Origin: Clostridia bacterium | Lineage (GTDB): Bacteria; Bacillota; Clostridia; Oscillospirales; CAG-272 | Direction of reading: 5' to 3' | Length of the DNA: 35,386 nt | Assembly: GCA_017619885.1 (NCBI GenBank) | Contig: JAFZRM010000113.1 | Span: 1 to 35,386 of the forward strand | Part shown: positions 1 through 6,538 of the stretch, piece after piece | Layout of the letters: the number at the start of each line of letters is the position of its first letter | How positions within the stretch are numbered: the stretch's first letter is position 1 | The notes under the pieces: generated by a model | Database searches by the model: none | What the model saw: the letters and a program-made list of their open reading frames with translations, nothing else | What the model was told of the DNA's origin: nothing | Program-made: the position numbers and the translations under genes

Positions 1-777
1 TCCGGCGGACAGAGACAGAGGATAGGTCTCGCCAGAGCGATGGTCATGGAGCCGGAATTCGTCGTAGCCGACGAGCCGATCTCCGCGCTTGACGTTTCCA
101 TACGCGCACAGGTGCTCAATCTGCTGAAGAAATTCCAGGAAGAGCGCGACGTCACGTATCTGTTCATAGCGCACGACCTCTCGATCGTCCGTTTCATTTC
201 GGACAGGATAGGCGTTATATACAAGGGCAATATAGTCGAGGTAGCGACGGCTGAAGAGCTGTTCGACTATCCGCTGCATCCGTATACGAGATCGCTTATC
301 TCCGCGATACCGATCCCCGACCCGGTTCTTGAGAAAAACAAAGTGCTGTTCACCTACGATCCGTCCGTTCACGATTACAGTGAGGAAGAACCGAGGATGG
401 AGTGCATCGGCCACGATCACTACGTTTTCGGCAGCACTAAGGAGATCGAGGAATACAAACGCATAAGGGACGAGAACGTTCCGCTCAAGACCATAACGGT
501 GCGCAACCCGAACGAAGAGGACACAAAAGCGGGCGAAGACGACAACGTCAGCACCGAACCCGTCCTCGATACGCCGATACACGATACCGGCAACAAGCTT
601 TACGGCATAGGCGCGTTTTTCCTGCCGCTGCTCGGACTTATAGGATGGCTGATATTCAAGAAGCATAACTACTATAAGAACTACCGCATGTGCAAGAAGG
701 GAACGCTTGCCGGTCTGATCACAAGAGGCGCGATAGTGGGCCTGTACCTGCTGGCGCTGCTCATAGCGATCCTGTGA
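1..777 (+). CDS. Oligopeptide/dipeptide ABC transporter ATP-binding protein with C-terminal membrane tail (5' partial)
   Basis: The reading frame is open from base 1, so only the C-terminal 258 residues are present. It begins exactly at the ABC signature (SGGQRQR), followed by the Walker B and D-loop ([13 protein letters not shown]) and the switch His (FIAHDLS). The region after the switch, with [16 protein letters not shown], is the typical C-terminal oligopeptide-binding segment of OppF/DppF ATPases, which energise peptide import at the membrane. The Walker A half lies outside the window. After the usual end of the family come about 60 extra residues: an acidic linker, then two predicted membrane helices (about residues 198-216 and 236-258) separated by a basic loop ([16 protein letters not shown]). 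Family assignment is secure. The membrane tail is unusual because such ATPases are normally peripheral, soluble subunits. Confidence 0.93.
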   Translation, partial: SGGQRQRIGLARAMVMEPEFVVADEPISALDVSIRAQVLNLLKKFQEERDVTYLFIAHDLSIVRFISDRIGVIYKGNIVEVATAEELFDYPLHPYTRSLISAIPIPDPVLEKNKVLFTYDPSVHDYSEEEPRMECIGHDHYVFGSTKEIEEYKRIRDENVPLKTITVRNPNEEDTKAGEDDNVSTEPVLDTPIHDTGNKLYGIGAFFLPLLGLIGWLIFKKHNYYKNYRMCKKGTLAGLITRGAIVGLYLLALLIAIL

Positions 778-799
778 TCACAAAAAAAGCAATAAAGGT

Positions 800-837
800 A
801 AAGGCACTGCCGACGGTAAAATGTCGGCAATGCCTTT
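800..837 (+). terminator. Inverted repeat after the ABC ATPase, possible terminator
   Basis: A 15-bp stem (aaaggcactgccgac with gtcggcaatgccttt, one wobble pair, 8-nt loop) sits 22 bases after the stop codon. The right arm ends in ttt but no long T-run follows, so termination may be partial and the next gene could be reached by read-through. No clear promoter is visible between this hairpin and the next gene. Confidence 0.55.
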
Positions 838-870
838 GCGCTGATTTAAGGAAAAGGTCTGGTACGGCAA

Positions 871-2106
871 ATGAGCAGATATGCGCGTGAAAAAACCGAA
901 CCGGCGCTGAAGCCGGTCCAGCACATCGAGCTGTCGGATAAGAATACAAAGCTTCGCGTCATAATCGTGATCGTCGCGATCGTAGTCGCCGCTCTTGCGA
1001 TCGGCTACGGCGTGCATTCGTGCCTTTCGGCCGAAGCGGGATGGACGAAGATAGACGTCAGCTCCATCGCGAACAGCGTGGCGGGCGAATTTCTGTTCAA
1101 CTACGAGCTCGGGCAGGGAAGCGCAAGCGCTACGACGGAGAGGAAGACTTTAACGGCGCTTTACGCCGCCGCGGCGGTGGAAGCATATAAGCTGTACGAT
1201 CCGTTCGCCGAGGACGGCGGGCTGCGCGAGATCATCGAAAAGCCCGGGACCGAGGTACAGATCGATTCCGAGTTGTATTCGGCGCTTGAGGCAACCGTCA
1301 AAGCGTGCGGGCGGCTCATTTACCGCGAACCGTATAACGAGATATACGAGCTTCTGGCCGGAGCGGAGGACGACGAAGTCGCCGCCTCGTACGATCCGAG
1401 GAAAAATGCGGATATGAGAGCGCGGTTCGACAAGATCGCCGCTTTCATAAACGACGAGCAAAGTATCGATCTGAAATTCTTAGGCTCAAACAAAGTCAGA
1501 CTCGACGTGTCAGACGAATACAAGGCGTTCGCCGCCGAAAACGAGATATACAGTTATATCGGGTTCGGATGGCTCAAGAACGCGTTTGCCGCGGACCATA
1601 TCGCCGAAAGGCTCAGAAACGCCGGCTATACGCTCGGATATCTGACGAGCATGGACGGCTTCACGGTGTATCTCAACGGGGCGGATAACGCATACTCCGT
1701 AAATCTGTACGCCGCGACCGAAAACGGGCTCGGCGTCGTCTGCACGCCGGAGCTGAAGGGCGTAGTCAGCGGTGTTTACCTCCGCTGCTTCCCGATAAGC
1801 TCCAGGATCGGCGGATACGTGTACGAGGACGGCTCGTCCGTGATGCCGTACGCCGACGACAACGGTGATCAGAAGTTCGCCGCCGAGATGCTGTATATGT
1901 ATTCCGGCAATAAGAGCTGCGCGCAGGTCGCGCTTGAAGCGGCGAATATATATCTGTGTGAGCAGATCGACGAGCAGGCGCTGAAACAGGCGCTCGACGG
2001 CGGCACAGGCGCCTTGTATATAAACAAAGGCGTGATAAGATACACCGACACCGATCTTTCGGTGTCCGGCGTCTCAGGCTCGTATTCGATCGGGTTGATC
2101 AAATGA
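871..2106 (+). CDS. Membrane-anchored extracytoplasmic protein of unknown function
   Basis: A 411-residue protein. Residues 1-28 are charged and cytoplasmic-looking. Residues about 29-47 form one hydrophobic helix (VIIVIVAIVVAALAIGYGV) acting as an uncleaved anchor. The remaining roughly 360 residues are mixed alpha/beta and probably extracytoplasmic. No catalytic motif or named domain was recognised. The ATG at 871 is supported by a purine-rich aaggaaaagg at 848-857, a somewhat long 13-base spacing. It follows the peptide ABC ATPase on the same strand after a weak hairpin, so it may be cotranscribed and might work with the transporter at the membrane, but that is only positional inference. 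Confidence 0.8.
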   Translation: MSRYAREKTEPALKPVQHIELSDKNTKLRVIIVIVAIVVAALAIGYGVHSCLSAEAGWTKIDVSSIANSVAGEFLFNYELGQGSASATTERKTLTALYAAAAVEAYKLYDPFAEDGGLREIIEKPGTEVQIDSELYSALEATVKACGRLIYREPYNEIYELLAGAEDDEVAASYDPRKNADMRARFDKIAAFINDEQSIDLKFLGSNKVRLDVSDEYKAFAAENEIYSYIGFGWLKNAFAADHIAERLRNAGYTLGYLTSMDGFTVYLNGADNAYSVNLYAATENGLGVVCTPELKGVVSGVYLRCFPISSRIGGYVYEDGSSVMPYADDNGDQKFAAEMLYMYSGNKSCAQVALEAANIYLCEQIDEQALKQALDGGTGALYINKGVIRYTDTDLSVSGVSGSYSIGLIK

Positions 2107-2120
2107 AAAAAAGCCTTCTG

Positions 2121-2308
2121 GCGGTGTACTTCGTAAGGAAGTACACCGCAGCTAAATTCGCCGCGAGCGGCGAGCTAAATTATGCTCCGCATAGCTAAAT
2201 TTGCTTCGCAAGCTAAATTCGGCTTCGCCGAGCTAAAACAGGCGAATTTAATTTAGCTGAAACCGACAGGTTTCAATTTAGCTGCGAGCGTAAGCGAGCA
2301 ATTTAGCT
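2121..2308. repeat. Palindromic mini-hairpin array, AGCTAAATT type
   Basis: The array opens with a perfect 11-bp hairpin (2121-2131 with 2139-2149). The word AGCTAAATT then recurs at 2150, 2173, 2193, 2211 and (cut to AGCTAAA) 2231. After 2240 the same word appears inverted, AATTTAGCT, at 2250, 2275 and 2300. The spacers are themselves mostly small hairpins: cgccg-cgag-cggcg, atgc-tcc-gcat, tgc-ttc-gca, cggc-ttc-gccg, gaaacc-gaca-ggtttc. The whole can fold as one large palindrome or as a chain of small stem-loops. It fills most of the gap 2107-2457 and encodes no protein. It is not a CRISPR: the repeats are 9 bp, the spacers self-complementary and the orientation flips at mid-point. Confidence 0.9.
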
Positions 2309-2360
2309 GAATTATAATCCATTCCTGTATCGGAAGGGTTAAGACGAGCTGAAACAAGAT

Positions 2361-2406
2361 AACCCACTATGACACTTTCTATAATTGAAAGGTGTCACAG
2401 TGGGTT
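2361..2406. terminator. Imperfect stem-loop terminator between convergent genes
   Basis: A stem of about 18 bp (aacccactatgacacttt with aaaggtgtcacagtgggtt, one mismatch and one bulge) has a 9-nt loop. On the plus strand it is followed by tgtttcttcttta, a T-rich run. On the minus strand atcttgttt follows. It lies between the convergent unknown membrane protein and the oxidoreductase and can serve either strand. Confidence 0.7.
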
Positions 2407-2422
2407 TGTTTCTTCTTTATAT

Positions 2423-2449
2423 AGCCTCTCCCTGCGGAAGGCTTTTTTT
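2423..2449 (+). terminator. Short stem with seven-T run, plus-strand terminator
   Basis: A 5-bp stem (agcct with aggct, 2423-2427 with 2439-2443) is followed directly by seven T residues (2443-2449). The orientation suits plus-strand transcripts and would act as a second stop after the hairpin just upstream. The short stem makes this a moderate call. Confidence 0.5.
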
Positions 2450-2457
2450 GCTTTGTA

Positions 2458-3507
2458 TTATATGTCGGTTTTTACACCTTCGCCGGTCCTGTCGGACTCG
2501 AAGCAGGCTTCGATCAGCCGCAGTACGCGTCTGACTGACGGGATCGTCACGATCAGCTCGGCTTTGCCGTCTATGGTGTCGAGGATGTTTCTGTAATAGC
2601 AGGACCACGACGTCTCGACGTGCGGCAGGGGCAGCTCTTCGAGCGTGTCCGCGGGGCGCGGCGCCATGGTGCGCGTCGGTCCGGCTTTCGTCTGCACGAC
2701 GACGGGCTCCCATTTCATCACGGTGTCGCGGGTGTGGATGATCTTTCCGTGGCAGTCCCAGTCGTTTATCACGAGGGCGCCGCCGTCGCCGCAGGCGTAC
2801 CAGCGCGGAAGCTGGACGAGGTTGAACGTACCGACCTCGACGTGCGCGGTGATGCCGTTCTCATAGCGGAAAACGAGCTTGAAATAATCGTCGACCTCCG
2901 GCGTGCGCACGGAGTGGAGATTCGCGTAGACGGATACGACCTTTGAATCTATCATGTCGAGCAGCTGGTCGATCAGGTGTACGCCCCAGTCGTAGACCAT
3001 GCCGCCGCCGGCGACCTTGAATTCACGCCAGCCCTGGACCATACCGCCCTGACCGTGCACGCGCGATTCTATCGTGAACGGCGTGCCTATCATGCCGGTC
3101 TCGTACGCTTCTTTCATGATCCGGTAATCGGCGTCCCAGCGCCTGTTCTGGTGAACGGAGAACAGATTGCCCGTCCGCTTCGCCGTCGCGTCCATGAGAT
3201 CGAGTTCGGCGACGCTCAGCGCGACCGGTTTTTCGCAGACTACGTTGTAGCCGGCTTCAAGCGCGCGGCAGACGTATTCGCAGTGGAAGTTGTTCGGCGT
3301 GGCGACGAGAACTATGTCGAATTCGTGGCTGTCAAGGAATTCTTCCGCCGTTTTGTAAGCCTTGAGGCCGTTTTTTTCGGCGGCTTCAAGCCTTGCCGGG
3401 TCGATGTCGTAAGCGGCGACGACCTGCAGATCGTCGAAGTTCGCTTTGATCGAATTGTGATGCCATCCGGCCATGCCGCCGTAGCCGATAATACCTAATT
3501 TGTGCAT
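2458..3507 (-). CDS. Gfo/Idh/MocA family NAD(P)-dependent oxidoreductase
   Basis: 349 residues, the normal length for the family. The N-terminal Rossmann fold starts with LGIIGYGGMAGWHH (residues 4-17), a dinucleotide-binding glycine loop in which one Gly is varied. The EKPVALS motif near residue 97 carries the family Lys. The second half has GGGMVYDWGVHLIDQ with the conserved Asp and His of the substrate site. Such enzymes oxidise or reduce sugars, inositols or sugar derivatives; the substrate cannot be read from sequence. The ATG is preceded by aaagggg at good spacing and by its own sigma-A promoter, so it is probably monocistronic. It lies near glycosidase genes, consistent with sugar metabolism. 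Confidence 0.93.
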   Translation of the reverse strand: MHKLGIIGYGGMAGWHHNSIKANFDDLQVVAAYDIDPARLEAAEKNGLKAYKTAEEFLDSHEFDIVLVATPNNFHCEYVCRALEAGYNVVCEKPVALSVAELDLMDATAKRTGNLFSVHQNRRWDADYRIMKEAYETGMIGTPFTIESRVHGQGGMVQGWREFKVAGGGMVYDWGVHLIDQLLDMIDSKVVSVYANLHSVRTPEVDDYFKLVFRYENGITAHVEVGTFNLVQLPRWYACGDGGALVINDWDCHGKIIHTRDTVMKWEPVVVQTKAGPTRTMAPRPADTLEELPLPHVETSWSCYYRNILDTIDGKAELIVTIPSVRRVLRLIEACFESDRTGEGVKTDI

Positions 3508-3541
3508 AAAAAGCCCCTTTCATATCCGGATCTTCATACTC

Positions 3542-3570
3542 ATTATAGTGACTTTTATCAGTAAAGTCAA
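3542..3570 (-). promoter_or_regulatory. Sigma-A promoter for the Gfo/Idh/MocA oxidoreductase
   Basis: On the minus strand: -35 TTGACT (3565-3570), 17-bp spacer, -10 TATAAT (3542-3547). It lies 35 bases upstream of the start codon and diverges from the tRNA-Pro promoter. Confidence 0.85.
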
Positions 3571-3639
3571 GGGGAAAATATGAACTAAAATAAATTTCTG
3601 CGGCGCAGAAACATTTTTCGTCAATTTTGAGAAAAGCCC

Positions 3640-3668
3640 TTGACAAATATGCGTTATTGTGATATAAT
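3640..3668 (+). promoter_or_regulatory. Consensus sigma-A promoter for tRNA-Pro
   Basis: A perfect TTGACA (3640-3645), a 17-bp spacer and a perfect TATAAT (3663-3668). The expected transcript start is about 3675, thirteen bases before the mature tRNA. Confidence 0.93.
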
Positions 3669-3687
3669 TTCATCCGCAATCAGAAAT

Positions 3688-3763
3688 CTGGGTGTGGCGC
3701 AGATGGTAGCGCGCTACCTTGGGGTGGTAGAGGCCGCTGGTTCAAATCCAGTCACTCAGACCA
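3688..3763 (+). tRNA. tRNA-Pro(GGG)
   Basis: A 76-nt cloverleaf. The acceptor ctgggtg pairs with cactcag (one G-U). The D-arm is gcgc/gcgc. The anticodon stem ctacc/ggtag has loop ttggggt, giving anticodon GGG at 3721-3723. The T-arm is gctgg-ttcaaat-ccagt. Discriminator A and an encoded CCA end at 3763. The C at position 1 and the overall sequence are typical of bacterial tRNA-Pro. It reads CCC and CCU codons. Confidence 0.95.
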
Positions 3764-3801
3764 AATACAGCCGGACGGCTATTTGCCGTCCGGCTGTATT
3801 T
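3763..3801 (+). terminator. Strong terminator of tRNA-Pro
   Basis: A perfect 17-bp stem (3763-3779 with 3785-3801) with loop tattt. Its left arm shares the final A of the tRNA CCA end, and the right arm ends in attt. It would stop transcription immediately after the tRNA. Confidence 0.85.
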
Positions 3802-3890
3802 CGTTTACGCGGTTGCATTTGAGCCAGATATAATACTGCCCGTGGTGAGGGGTTCCCCGGAAACCTTAAGGTTTTCGGGGGTTCCCGGTT

Positions 3891-3924
3891 GAGGCCGCTG
3901 GTTCAAATCCAGTCACTCAGACCA
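3891..3924 (+). repeat. Second copy of the 3' end of tRNA-Pro (34-bp direct repeat)
   Basis: Bases 3891-3924 repeat 3730-3763 exactly: variable loop, T-arm, acceptor 3' strand and CCA. The 127 bases between the copies hold the tRNA terminator and an 11-bp hairpin (3855-3865 with 3870-3880). The 5' half of a tRNA is absent, so this is a fragment, not a second tRNA. Direct repeats of a tRNA 3' end are the usual mark of tyrosine-recombinase integration, but a simple tandem duplication could also leave this. Confidence 0.9.
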
Positions 3925-3925
3925 G

Positions 3926-3953
3926 AAAAATCCTCGCTTCGGCGAGGATTTTT
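3926..3953 (+). terminator. Terminator-like hairpin after the tRNA-Pro fragment
   Basis: A perfect 12-bp stem (aaaaatcctcgc with gcgaggattttt, loop ttcg) ends in five T residues. It sits directly behind the repeated tRNA 3' end, just as the first terminator sits behind the true tRNA, although the two terminator sequences differ. Confidence 0.75.
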
Positions 3954-3954
3954 C

Positions 3955-4125
3955 AATGAAGTCGCCCTTCGGGCTAATGAAGGAATGAAGACGCTTCGCT
4001 AATGAAGACGCTCCTGCGGAGCTAATTAAGAAAGGGGGCGACTTCGCTTCATTAGTGAGCGCAGCGAACGTCTTCATTAACGAGCGCAGCGAGTGACTTC
4101 ATTAGGGCGCAAGCCCTTCTTCATT
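3955..4125. repeat. Palindromic mini-hairpin array, TAATGAAG type
   Basis: AATGAAG occurs at 3955, 3976, 3984 and 4001, with a variant AATTAAG at 4024. It then appears inverted, CTTCATT, at 4047, 4072, 4097 and 4119. The spacers are GC-rich mini-hairpins such as gccc-ttc-gggc, gctcc-tgc-ggagc and gggc-gcaa-gccc. The outer left segment gaagtcgccc is complementary to gggcgacttc near the centre, so longer-range pairing is also possible. The plan matches the array at 2121-2308 (short A/T-rich word, hairpin spacers, flip of orientation mid-way) with an unrelated word. The A/T-rich stretch from 4126 to 4239 holds no gene that I can see. Confidence 0.9.
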
Positions 4126-4239
4126 AACTTACGTATTAAAGCGGAACGGATATTATATCATATTGTGATGAAGTAGCAATATATCATACCGAGCATCAGC
4201 GCGGTATATCATTAAAATGCATAGTAACATTCCGACCGG

Positions 4240-4271
4240 AAAAAATCTTCGTCACGCGACGGAGATTTTTT
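4240..4271 (-). terminator. Terminator of the GH51 gene
   Basis: A stem of 14 pairs (aaaaaatcttcgtc with gacggagatttttt, one wobble pair, loop acgc) lies four bases past the stop codon of the arabinofuranosidase. On the minus strand the stem ends in six T residues. Confidence 0.88.
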
Positions 4272-4275
4272 AATT

Positions 4276-6357
4276 TCACCGCTTAAGCGGTATCACAAAT
4301 TCCGAAAACGACAGCCTTTTTACAGCCATTACGACGCGTCCGCCGCGCACATGGATCGTTGCGGGCGTTTCCTTTACTTGCGTATCGTTAAGCGTGTTCA
4401 TCGAGAGCAGGCTGTCGCCGCAGAGCATTACTCCGCCGCACTCTCCGTCAGCCACGTCGAACGCCGACAGATCGAGCTCAAGCTCGTCGTCATCTTCACT
4501 GCGGTCAAGCACGTTTAACACGAGCGCGTCACCCGCCTCGTCGACCGACAGCTGGACCTGCACGGGATCGGTTCTGCTCGCGTGATATCCTTCGATAACG
4601 AGCGTCCGGTACGCCCTGGTGCTTGAAAACATGTGCATCATCATGCCGGGCGCTGTCACGTACGCGCCTTCCTTCGGCGTCTCTATGACCGACTGCGAGT
4701 GAGTGTTCGCCAGATTGTTGTAATTTACGAAATCTATCGCGTCGCCGTGGCGCTGCCACATCATCATAGTCGCCGCGGCGTCGAGCGCGTACGACCATTT
4801 GCTGAACATATAGCACTTGTTCGTCCGCGTCTGCGAGCGCGGCACCATATTGTATACGTCCGCGCCGTTAAGCGGCAGCCATTCCGTGTTGCAGTATTTT
4901 ATATCCGTGCCGTGCTCGGCGTTGTATTCGGATATGATCCTCAGCTTGTTTTGAAGATCTTTCTCCTCAAAGCCGCGGTCCGCCAGAAAATCAATATGCT
5001 CGCCGGCGATCCGAAGCATCCGCACGAGCGCCCCGTCGCCGAAGCAGTAAGAGATCATGCCGATCTTTATCGTCGGGTCGACGGCTTTCATCGCCTTCGA
5101 GTACGTTACGCACGCCTGCGCGTAGCCCTCCGCGGTGTACCAGCGGTGGATCTCGTTGTCCATCTCCCAGTATTTCACGTTGTAGGGTTTCACACGCCCG
5201 TTTGCCGCCCTCATACGGCCGCCTTCGGTCGTTTCGTCGCCGTTGCAGTACTGCACCCACGCGGCAGCGTCCGCCGCGCCCTGCTCGACATCGGTGAACT
5301 GCGGCAGGTCGCGGTCATGCCGCGCGGCGTGAAGACCGGGATCGTCAGGGTCGCCGTCAAGCGATTCCGGCGGCACGTATTCATAGAACCGTTTGAACGG
5401 ATGATAGACGTTTACGCAGATCATCGACTCGCCGCCGACCGCCTCCGCGTACGACGCGAGCTCGTCCGTGCCGATATCGTTGTACTGGTAGCCGCCCCAG
5501 AAATATGAATATGACGGCTGTCTGTCTGACCCGACGCCGCTGCGCCAGTCGTAGAACGACGCGAAACAGCCGCCCGGCCAGCGGATGACCTTAGGGCCGA
5601 CGTATCTGCCCGCCTCGACGGCGTTCTTCTTGAATCCGCGCACGGCGTCGTCCGGCTGAAGCGAAAAATCGTCGCAGACGACCACGGAATCCGCCGGCGT
5701 CAGCAGTGCGAACGTGTATCTGCCCGCTTCATTCACACGCAGATCCGCCGAGACGGCCGTGAATTTTTCGCCGGCGGCGCCGAGCGGTGCGGTACAGACG
5801 GGATCGGTCGTCGTGCCCTCGCGGTACAGCGCGGCGAAAAGATCGCCGCCGCCCGCCTTGAAGCGGACTTTGCCTTTGAATTTATACGTTGTGGCCGGCG
5901 TGCAGTATTTGCCGTCCTGCGCAAGCCCCGCCGCGGTCTTCGAGTTGTTTGTCACGCGCATCGCGTACTCTCCGTGGACGCCGCCTTTCACGAGTTCTAT
6001 ATGCACGTCTTCTGTCGGCGAGTCCGCGATTATAAACGTCGAGTCGTCGCATACCGGCTGATATCCGGCGACGCCGGGGAACGCGAACCACGCGTTGTGT
6101 TCGTATGATGAATGATACCAGTCGAACACGCGCCAGTCCGTCTCACAACGCGAGCCGAGGTCGGCTTCGTCGTCGAGCAGATCGAACCACAGCTTGTTTA
6201 TCATCCTGTACGGATAAAACGGCTCGAAGCTGCGGTTGAAGAACATCTCCGCCGACATGCCTTCGACCTGCAGCCCGTAACCGAGCTCGATGAAATTTGA
6301 GGCGAGTTTACGGCTGATCGGCGTGCCGTGGTACTGTTTTGAAGCTTTCAGTTTCAT
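4276..6357 (-). CDS. Alpha-L-arabinofuranosidase, GH51 family
   Basis: 693 residues with no signal peptide, so the enzyme is cytoplasmic and probably removes L-arabinose from imported arabino-oligosaccharides. The catalytic TIM barrel carries the family signature IRWPGGCFASFYDWRSGVG (about residues 258-276), the acid/base Glu402 in YWEMDNEIHR and the probable nucleophile Glu492 in YCNTEW. Residues about 85-235 look like an inserted beta-sandwich carbohydrate-binding module, known in some GH51 proteins. The C-terminal 150 residues form the usual beta domain. The ATG at 6357 has GGAAGGAG six bases upstream. It diverges from the surface glycosidase at 6539, so the pair may answer to one control region. 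Confidence 0.92.
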   Translation of the reverse strand: MKLKASKQYHGTPISRKLASNFIELGYGLQVEGMSAEMFFNRSFEPFYPYRMINKLWFDLLDDEADLGSRCETDWRVFDWYHSSYEHNAWFAFPGVAGYQPVCDDSTFIIADSPTEDVHIELVKGGVHGEYAMRVTNNSKTAAGLAQDGKYCTPATTYKFKGKVRFKAGGGDLFAALYREGTTTDPVCTAPLGAAGEKFTAVSADLRVNEAGRYTFALLTPADSVVVCDDFSLQPDDAVRGFKKNAVEAGRYVGPKVIRWPGGCFASFYDWRSGVGSDRQPSYSYFWGGYQYNDIGTDELASYAEAVGGESMICVNVYHPFKRFYEYVPPESLDGDPDDPGLHAARHDRDLPQFTDVEQGAADAAAWVQYCNGDETTEGGRMRAANGRVKPYNVKYWEMDNEIHRWYTAEGYAQACVTYSKAMKAVDPTIKIGMISYCFGDGALVRMLRIAGEHIDFLADRGFEEKDLQNKLRIISEYNAEHGTDIKYCNTEWLPLNGADVYNMVPRSQTRTNKCYMFSKWSYALDAAATMMMWQRHGDAIDFVNYNNLANTHSQSVIETPKEGAYVTAPGMMMHMFSSTRAYRTLVIEGYHASRTDPVQVQLSVDEAGDALVLNVLDRSEDDDELELDLSAFDVADGECGGVMLCGDSLLSMNTLNDTQVKETPATIHVRGGRVVMAVKRLSFSEFVIPLKR

Positions 6358-6370
6358 ATGCGCTCCTTCC

Positions 6371-6399
6371 GCCGGCCGCGTTTGATCAGTATGGCCGGC
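6371..6399 (-). promoter_or_regulatory. Inverted repeat in the GH51 leader, possible operator
   Basis: A 7-bp perfect inverted repeat (gccggcc at 6371-6377, ggccggc at 6393-6399) lies between the -10 box and the ribosome site of the arabinofuranosidase gene. Its place just after the expected transcript start suits a repressor operator or an mRNA hairpin. No regulator gene is visible nearby. Confidence 0.4.
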
Positions 6400-6408
6400 C
6401 GTGTTTTC

Positions 6409-6437
6409 ATTATATCATCAAACGCGGCAAATGTCAA
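6409..6437 (-). promoter_or_regulatory. Sigma-A promoter for the GH51 gene
   Basis: On the minus strand: -35 TTGACA (6432-6437), 17-bp spacer, -10 TATAAT (6409-6414). Both hexamers are perfect matches to consensus. Confidence 0.9.
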
Positions 6438-6478
6438 GCGCAGCGTATTGCGCCGGGGCTTTGTTTTGAGGTTTGTGC

Positions 6479-6507
6479 TTGACACGGCGCGGTATTTGTG
6501 ATATAAT
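6479..6507 (+). promoter_or_regulatory. Sigma-A promoter for the surface glycosidase operon
   Basis: TTGACA (6479-6484), 17-bp spacer, TATAAT (6502-6507). The expected start is about 6514, leaving a 25-base leader with the ribosome site caggagaag. Confidence 0.9.
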
Positions 6508-6538
6508 CAAAACAAAGAAAACACAGCAGGAGAAGCGT

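Noticed and set aside
3891..3924. A second tRNA-Pro gene
   Set aside because: Only the variable loop, T-arm and acceptor 3' strand are present; the upstream sequence cannot form a D-arm, anticodon arm or acceptor partner.
2121..4125. CRISPR arrays at the two repeat regions
   Set aside because: Repeat words are only 7-9 bp, spacers are short self-complementary hairpins, orientation inverts mid-way and no cas genes are present.
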